A stretch of DNA of 64,000 nucleotides from Urechis unicinctus (lineage: Eukaryota; Annelida; Polychaeta; Xenopneusta; Urechidae). The position numbers and the translations under genes are program-made. This document shows, in pieces, positions 57,516 through 64,000 of the stretch. The notes under the pieces were generated by a model. It had not been told where the DNA came from and made no database searches. It saw nothing but the letters and a program-made list of their open reading frames with translations. Position 1 is the stretch's first letter. Each line of letters starts with the position of its first letter. The stretch covers positions 44,459,805-44,523,804 of the forward strand of contig CM067354.1 in the NCBI GenBank assembly GCA_034190875.2. Direction: 5' to 3'.

Positions 57516-58244
57516 GTAAGTAGACCCGCCGGCAGGCCTTCACCCATTTCCTGCCCCTAAACGCTATATCAAGGGTGTTTGGCAATATATTATCACTGGC
57601 CTGCTTGTACATATGCCCAATAGTATATATCGGTTATGTACCCAGCATCAAAGCGAGATATGGTCGCCCAATTGGTCATACCTAACGTCAACTTACTAAT
57701 CCCACTCCAATGGGCTTGACTAAAAAAAAGCTGTTTGTTCTAAAAGTTAACCTGCACACAACGTGTTGTACTAATATGCCAAATAAAACACTTATTGCGA
57801 CGTTTACCAAGTATAAGCACACAAGAAGTTACCAGTTATGGCTGGTTACAATCAGTTGTGCTGTGAAATACAGTTGATAAGTTCGGCATAGGTATGGGTA
57901 ATTACATGGGTTTTGAAATACTGCGATCTCTTTCATTTGTCATAAAACAGGAGTTCATGCCAAATGAGGCAGCTTTGCTATTCCTGGAGTAAGAATAATT
58001 GCATTTGAAGATTTGTTACCTAAGCTTTGTCGATCGTTTGCATACCTACAATTCGCAATGTATCAATGTTATACAGAAAACGGTAAGTGGAATGGGGATT
58101 GTGTGTTGGTACTTAAAATCAACCTTATTGTGACTGTAAAGCATGGTTCTTTTATCAATTGTTAATCTATTTTTGAAATTAAATAATTATTTCAATGATA
58201 TTCATCTCTATTGAACTCATATATATGGTAATGTTTGTTCACAG

Positions 58245-59307
58245 TGCTGACGGCAAATATGAAGTGTCTTACAAGCCTAACGTGGTAATCTATAGCAATG
58301 GAGAAGTTCTCTGGATCCCGCCTGCCATTTACAAGTCATCTTGTACCATCGATGTCGAGTTCTTTCCATTTGATAAGCAAAAATGTGAAATGAAATTTGG
58401 CTCGTGGACATTTAATGGTGATCAGGTTTCACTCTCATTTTACGAAAATAAAGAACATGTGGATCTGAATGACTATGTGGACTCGGGAACTTGGGATATT
58501 TACCGCTGTCCAGGTGAGCAGTATGTCTACCCGCAGATGGATGATGATAACAAAGAAGTCAACAAGACAGAAATCATTTTCACTTTGTATATCAAGCGCA
58601 AGACGCTTTTTTATACAGTGAATCTGATTATCCCATGCGTGCTCATCTCTTTCCTCAGCGTTTGTGTCTTTTACTTGCCAGCCGATGCTGGAGAGAAAAT
58701 GACCATGTGTATCTCCATTCTGCTAGCCTTGGTTGTGTTTCTGCTTCTGGTCTCCAAGATCCTACCTCCCACATCAATTACCATCCCACTCATCGCAAAA
58801 TACTTATTGTTCACATTTATCATGAACATATTCACCATTCTTATCACTGTCATCATCATCAACTGGAACTTTCGCACTCCACGGACCCATCGTATGTCAA
58901 AGTGGGTGCGCATTGTATTTTTGAACTACTTGCCTCGAATTCTATTTATGAAAAGACCAAATCACAATGACCGATGGGCAGCTAAGACGTACAGTCGTGT
59001 GGGTTGTCCGCCAAGCAGCAATTCAGGCACAACGCCGAGTAGCGGTCGTGGTGCTCAGTATACTCCTGTCAACTCGTGCTCAGCCGATCTACTTGAACTC
59101 TCCGAGATGCACCACCCGAACTGTCGTATGGACACAAGTGGCTCGGGGGCACATTTGCGACCAGGAATTGGCGGGCTGCACGTTGGGTCGGACACTGTGG
59201 GAGGGGGCAGTGGACAGGGCTTCCAAGTGACACCAGAGACCCACAAGGCTATAGAAGCTGTGCGATTCATTGCAGCGCATCTCAAGAACGAAGACGATTA
59301 TGCTGAG
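58245..59307 (+). CDS. nAChR subunit, exon 5, second copy, intact
   Basis: 1063 bp, in frame from the acceptor at 58244 to the donor GTAAGTGAG. Contents: end of loop A (NADGKYEV), the Cys-loop, loop B region WTF, loop C lacking the Cys-Cys pair that defines alpha subunits, M1 (LIIPCVLISFLSVCVFYLP), M2 with Glu -1' (GEK), Thr 2', Ser 6' and Leu 9' as in cation-selective channels, M3, a Ser/Gly-rich cytoplasmic loop (SSNSGTTPSSGRG), and the MA helix (THKAIEAVRFIAAHLKNEDD). This indicates a non-alpha, cation-selective subunit most like the invertebrate beta class. An unspliced frame would run 66 bp into the intron. Confidence 0.93.
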
Positions 59308-60175
59308 GTAAGTGAGTATGTTTGTTCATGGATATCCAGCGATGAAGACCGCATAGTCGCGCATTCGCAGTAAACAGCCTGATCCAACTATCTCATCTTT
59401 TATTGTTATTTTATGGCAGAACATATTACGTTAATAATTGAGTAGTATAGCTGGTGCTTTTCTACCTACAATCCGTTGCTCTATATTGTAATGACAGTTG
59501 TTCAGACGTTTGATATCCCAGCCGAAACGTTATAATCAATATAACACCAGTTGTCTGGTTTTATAATGCGCATCTGCGTTTGGTGATTTTGCATTCATGT
59601 AGCATGGTTATATTTGGTCATTTGAACAATACAGGGGTTTGTTGTATCAGTCATTTACACAGTCCTCCTTGAAACACTGCTTGTATTGGAGGTGTTATGT
59701 ATTGTTTATAAGATGCATAGCAAGACGCCAAAATACTTTCAAAGAAACATTTGACTGATTGATTCAAAGCGAGTTTCCTTTGTATAATTGGCTATGATGG
59801 ATGGTGGGTGCTACGAAATAGTTAAGTTGATTCGAGGTTTTCTCGATGATAATGGTGAATGAGAACAGGCCATTATGACTGTTGGTTGAGAAGTTGCGTT
59901 TCACTACTTCAAGGATGAGTTGAGATTTGCCGACCACCCTTGTAACTATCGCACTGCCTTTTGATGCTGCCATAAGTACACAGCTGTTTGAGGGTACTCC
60001 ATTAATGTTCTCATATCAATATTTATTCATGAGATATATAGATTCCATTTTGGTTGTTGGAATATCAAGAGTGCTGCTGAAAACGAAGAATGACGATTTA
60101 TCATATTTAAGTTTACTATGTGTTTGCACTAATAATTGTTTGATGTGTTTCTCAAACACTGTGATTGATCGTCAG

Positions 60176-60331
60176 ATATTGGAAGATTGGCGCTATATCG
60201 CAATGGTGATTGACCGACTTCTTCTCTACATCTTCCTGGCTGTAACTATTGGAGGCACAATTGGCATTCTGATGAGCAGGCCTGAAATATTCCAGGCGTC
60301 TGACAAGGATGCCCAATCCTGTGGTGGCTGA
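60176..60331 (+). CDS. nAChR subunit, last exon, second copy (M4)
   Basis: Identical to 55614-55769. With exons 4 and 5 of this block it completes an open frame of about 440 codons; exons 2 and 3 would bring the mature part to about 500. Confidence 0.92.
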   Translation: MLEDWRYIAMVIDRLLLYIFLAVTIGGTIGILMSRPEIFQASDKDAQSCGG

Positions 60332-60770
60332 TAATACTCGACACCAAAGAATTTACACTTTGTTAGAGTTGGAAGTTTTATTCTACTGATGCGATGCGCA
60401 ATGCCTTGTTTATTCGTGATGACTATCAATGTGCATTAAAATGTAGAAAGGTTTGGATGCATATGTGTGAAAGCTTGTTGGCATTGGCGTTGGTTTTAAA
60501 TTGATGGTTCCCTTGTGATTTACTGCTGGAATGTTTAGGTTGCTGGCAGGAACTACACTAATTTACAAAAACAAAAGCCCCGTGGTTCTCGAATCGCACA
60601 GTGTGGTAAATCTACAACCGAGATTGTTCCACGATATTGAGTGAAGGACAAATATAAATTGGGATAATTACTTTGCTCACTAATGAAGACTTGCCCGTAA
60701 GATAATATTTCTGTTTGATATTTAGGACACAGAATAATACGTCCTACAATCGTCTTTCTTCTCATTTGCA

Positions 60771-61110
60771 CTACACTAGGAGGCCTTGTGTCCTATGTGT
60801 CTCCCTCTTATGGCGGCGCAACCAGTGACAGGCAGGAGATGGAAAGGAGCAAACTACCAGAAATGTGTGACCAGTGTGACTCGGTAATGGCTTTGTCATG
60901 TAGGACTTATTTGCTCCCTATGATGTCACCGTAAATATACCAACCTTTTTCAGTAAGAAGAATCAGCTGACAGGGAAAGTGGCGCAGAGAGACCGGAAGA
61001 TCTCCAGCAAGAGGTTGCACATTGAGCGGATAATAGGATTGGGAAAAACCTTCAAAATCTTGGTGGAACCTATGATCCACTGTGATCGAGGTCCAAATTT
61101 GTAACTTTCG
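60771..61110 (+). pseudogene. DDE transposase relic (PIF/Harbinger-like, DDE_Tnp_4 type)
   Basis: The plus strand reads TLGGLVSYVSPSYGGATSD (D of the second catalytic block), RQEMERSKLPEMCDQCDSVM, then in shifted frame KKNQLTGKVAQRDRKISSKR and LHIERIIGLGKTFKILVEPM, with the catalytic-type Glu in IER. These are the conserved blocks of DDE_Tnp_4 endonucleases. The N-terminal third and first Asp are absent, because the sequence begins at the edge of the duplicated receptor block. A frameshift near 60930 and a stop show it is dead. Confidence 0.78.
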
Positions 61111-61722
61111 GCAGTGCATCGTCCCCAAAACTGCCTAAGGTGAAGTTTAGTTTTGTGAAGTGTGACTGTGTATGTTTTTAAGTCTATCCCACTCAGGATG
61201 TGATATTATATGAATCTCAATGAAAGGTGATATGTAGTAGTCTTTTTATACCATGTGCCTTATAATGTAACCTACACGTGAATACTGTTGAAGAAAAAAT
61301 TGTTTTTCACCCTATTCATGTTTGTCTTTTTAATTGAATAAGTGACTGTGGAACCCCCAATGGGTTAATTGTTTATAATTCAATTAAAACACTTTTATTA
61401 TACATTCCACCTAATGCAATATGCAGGCAAATGATTCCTTAAAGAAAAAAGAAATCAGTGCACAAGACTACTCAGAACGAGAAATTGTGAAAAAACATTG
61501 AATCAAGTATAGTATCTTTGAAATAGTCCCTGAAAAACACCTCTAACTTTGAAATCATAGTAGAAATAAACTCATAGTGACAATCTCCATACTCTGAGAC
61601 GTAAACACCACAAGATGACAAAGTTGACTGTTCGTACAAAACAACTGGCCCTGAATTTGGTAATAATAGTCATGTTGGCTTTAAGGGTGAGCTGAACAAA
61701 TCAAAGGTCGAGAGCGATACCC
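61111..61722. other. Stretch without a recognised gene
   Basis: AT-rich with no motif. Confidence 0.45.
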
Positions 61723-62163
61723 ATGGGAGCGCGATATAGTCTGGGCAATGGCAGACATTGGATTTCGCAACAGCCCTATATTTTGCATACTCATCCTAGG
61801 CACTACAAAGGAAAGTATAGAAATATCTCCTCTGTGATGCTACAAAAAATATCCAGTTTTGAAAACCATATCCAATCGACCTACGCAGCCGGTGCCGAGC
61901 GTAGTGTGTCCATGCTGTCTACCTACCCGCCACCGCGACAGCCGCGACTTATCCAGGACCTCCTCGATGCTGTATGGTAAAAACAAAAACACGACAAAAC
62001 CATACGGCAGGAGGAACTCGACACTCTAGCAATTGTCGAAAGGGTGAAACGGGAATACACAGTAGCCTCCAACGATACCTGCGCTATCCTCAGAAATATG
62101 GCAAACCAGTATTCCAGCGGTGCAGTACGGAGGCCGCCTTGCGGGAACATCTTGTATTTATAG
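61723..62163 (+). pseudogene. Unrecognised frame of ~146 codons with one in-frame stop
   Basis: A frame open from 61723 to 61977 is continued, after one TAA at 61978, to a stop at 62161. The second half (KHDKTIRQEELDTLAIVERV, KREYTVASNDTCAILRNMAN) is charged and helix-like, as a real protein would be. No family is recognised. It could be a transposon protein or a chance frame. Confidence 0.3.
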
Positions 62164-64000
62164 GGGATTGTTCTACTATCGCTGCCTCGAAGGTATCTCT
62201 ATCGAATCTGAGAACACATATTCCGGTCCAAAAATCCCACAAAAAACCTTTTGCTGAGCCTGTGGCGAAGACCAACCTACACTATATGGGATAGTTCGCT
62301 GGGCGTTTTTCCCGTCTACCTCTTTGCTGCTTATTTGGACGATTGCAAGTTTTTGTAGGCATCTACATTGTCTTTGGCGCTTCCAATGGCAGTGGACTCC
62401 GTGCTAGTGGAGTTGTGCAACCCGTTCTGCTAGCGGATTTGTTCCGTGGGCTTTGTTCTCCTTCTACTCTTTTGCTATGCGTTTTTGGTTTCTTCATTGT
62501 TATTAACTAAAGATGGCAATGATAATGCAGCCGTATATCTACGTTGTCTTGATTAGCAACATGTATTAGAGGCAGCAGCTCTTGTGGCTGAGAGAAAGTC
62601 CCGGGGACGGGGCATGGGAGTGGCATTCTATCATTTGGGGCAGGCGTGGAAGTGGAATTCTATCATTTGCGGCAGGGCTTTTGAGTGGCATCTGAACATT
62701 TGGGGCCCTGCATTTTTACAAAAATCAGTTAAACGGCCTTTTCGAGTGAATACACGTCAAAATATGTTCATGATGGTCACTGTCTTATAAAATGTTTGCT
62801 TCGTTTGGAAGTAATGATTAGTTACCTACAGTCACATAGAAGATTCCATGCCGAGCCGCTGCTTTTAATGCCAGGATGCATGTTAAACTTCGTCGATCAG
62901 CATCTAGCCCTAATATCAGCATAATTTGCATGAGGTATGTTGTCTTTGGTCCTTACGCCACCCTGATACCGCCTGCACTGTTAACCAGTTAACGGGCTGT
63001 CCCTGATAAGTTATCACTGGTAGGAGTCTGTGGACTGGGAAGTCAGCGAAGAATATTTCGCATGAAATATATCCATTTTTATTCACATGAATACCTATAT
63101 TGAGTTGAGCGGAATAGATATCAACTGACTAGAGCATTTATAGTGGACCTGCTAAGCGATAAAAAAGTTATGTGTACAATTCTTCATCGGTAAGATAGAT
63201 GCGCCATTTATGACTTTGTCCCGAATTTATCTTCAGCATCATTCAAAGCGTAAATTTGGTTCTGCCTGTGAATGTCTCAATGACTCGAAGTTCGATTAAA
63301 TGATAAAATGACCACCCCCTCTCTAAAAATCCCAATCAATGGTGCACTTGAAATACGATTAAATTATTGGTTGAAGACGGCTATTTGTTTCAGCATCGTG
63401 TTCTCTTCGAAGTTGCATCTCGGGTTTCGGAAACCATCAATATTATAACTTTTTCCCTTTATATTCTATGGGATCTGTTCCAGGGAAAATGCAAATACGT
63501 AATGGTTTCTCAGTTACGTGGAAGTAACGATATTGTTTTGGATGAGTCAACCAGGCTGCTGTATGGAGCAAACGAAATAGTAAATATTGCTTCGTGGCTG
63601 AGTATGTGCAAATTGAGCAATAGTCCTTTCACTCGCTGGAGTGTTGAAGATATCTTCTTTTCTAGTATGTCGTGATTTCAAACCTCAACATAGCCATTGA
63701 GACAGCGAATAAGGGGTAACTAACTAAATATTAGTAACTGTAACTACATATTGGTAACAGCGACCCATTGACTTCTTAGGGTTGACATTCAATGTACTGC
63801 AACCAATTGTATATAACATATTGAGGAACTTTGCGCCGCCGACGTCACGGTTATCTCCGGCTATGAACTACGATTGATATTGTAAGTGATCATATCAGTG
63901 GCCAGTTGTTTGGATTTGTATAAAGATATAAGCCACCGCCGGCTTCTTTGATGTCAAGGGTTGGATAATATACGTTGCAATATGTAACACAATGCGTGAC
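62164..64000. other. Stretch without a recognised gene
   Basis: 62595-62700 has three loose repeats of a GTGGAATTCTATCATTTG type. A 102-codon plus frame (63367-63675) reads smoothly (YLFQHRVLFEVASRVSETIN) but has no motif and is left unassigned. Confidence 0.45.

Larger units (their letters stand above)
57020..60770 (+). repeat. Segmental duplication, second block (3.75 kb)
   Basis: Copy of 52448-56208 with a handful of small indels. TTGCACTA occurs at both edges (57011-57018 and 60766-60773). The left neighbour is the truncated transposon E; the right neighbour is a transposase relic. Confidence 0.95.

Overview
This is metazoan nuclear DNA: split genes with GT-AG introns, long stretches with no gene, many microsatellites and minisatellites, and layered transposon remnants. 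Polinton/Maverick relics, a Ty3/gypsy element of a type common in aquatic invertebrates, and a nicotinic receptor gene closest in recalled sequence to the invertebrate beta class together suggest a marine invertebrate. The phylum cannot be fixed from the sequence. The only recognisable host gene is the nicotinic acetylcholine receptor (nAChR) subunit at 50.6-60.3 kb. Nearly every other protein-like sequence comes from a mobile element.

Layout. 0-1.1 kb: a MITE with ~45 bp terminal inverted repeats (TIRs) and a 173 bp tandem pair. 1.8-7.05 kb: a decayed Polinton. Its minus strand carries pieces of the minor capsid, major capsid, packaging ATPase and DNA polymerase B genes, with accessory genes on both strands. 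8.05-13.8 kb: an old plus-strand gypsy pol relic split around a younger minus-strand gypsy element (8377-12719) that has both LTRs, a polypurine tract and a primer site, but has lost its capsid coding region. 13.8-29 kb: no gene; repeats, MITEs, a 9-bp-TSD DNA transposon family, minisatellites, a TG microsatellite. 29.9-31.2 kb: a 1.25 kb composite microsatellite. 32-34.2 kb: transposon copies, one inserted into a 21 bp minisatellite. 36.8-40.2 kb: a second Polinton relic in the opposite orientation, with the same 24 bp minisatellite on both sides. 42-46.7 kb: a 42-nt C tract, a 33 bp minisatellite, and a DNA transposon that itself holds an apparent solo LTR. 48.3-49.5 kb: a 610 bp tandem duplication.

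50.6-60.3 kb: nAChR gene. Five exons (50629-55769) are followed by a 3.75 kb near-identical duplicate of the last three exons with their introns (57020-60770). The first copy of the large exon has a 2-nt frameshift and an extra codon in M1. The second copy is intact but lacks its own exons 2 and 3. The duplicate sits against a DDE transposase relic with an 8 bp direct repeat on both sides.

61.1-64 kb: no recognised gene.
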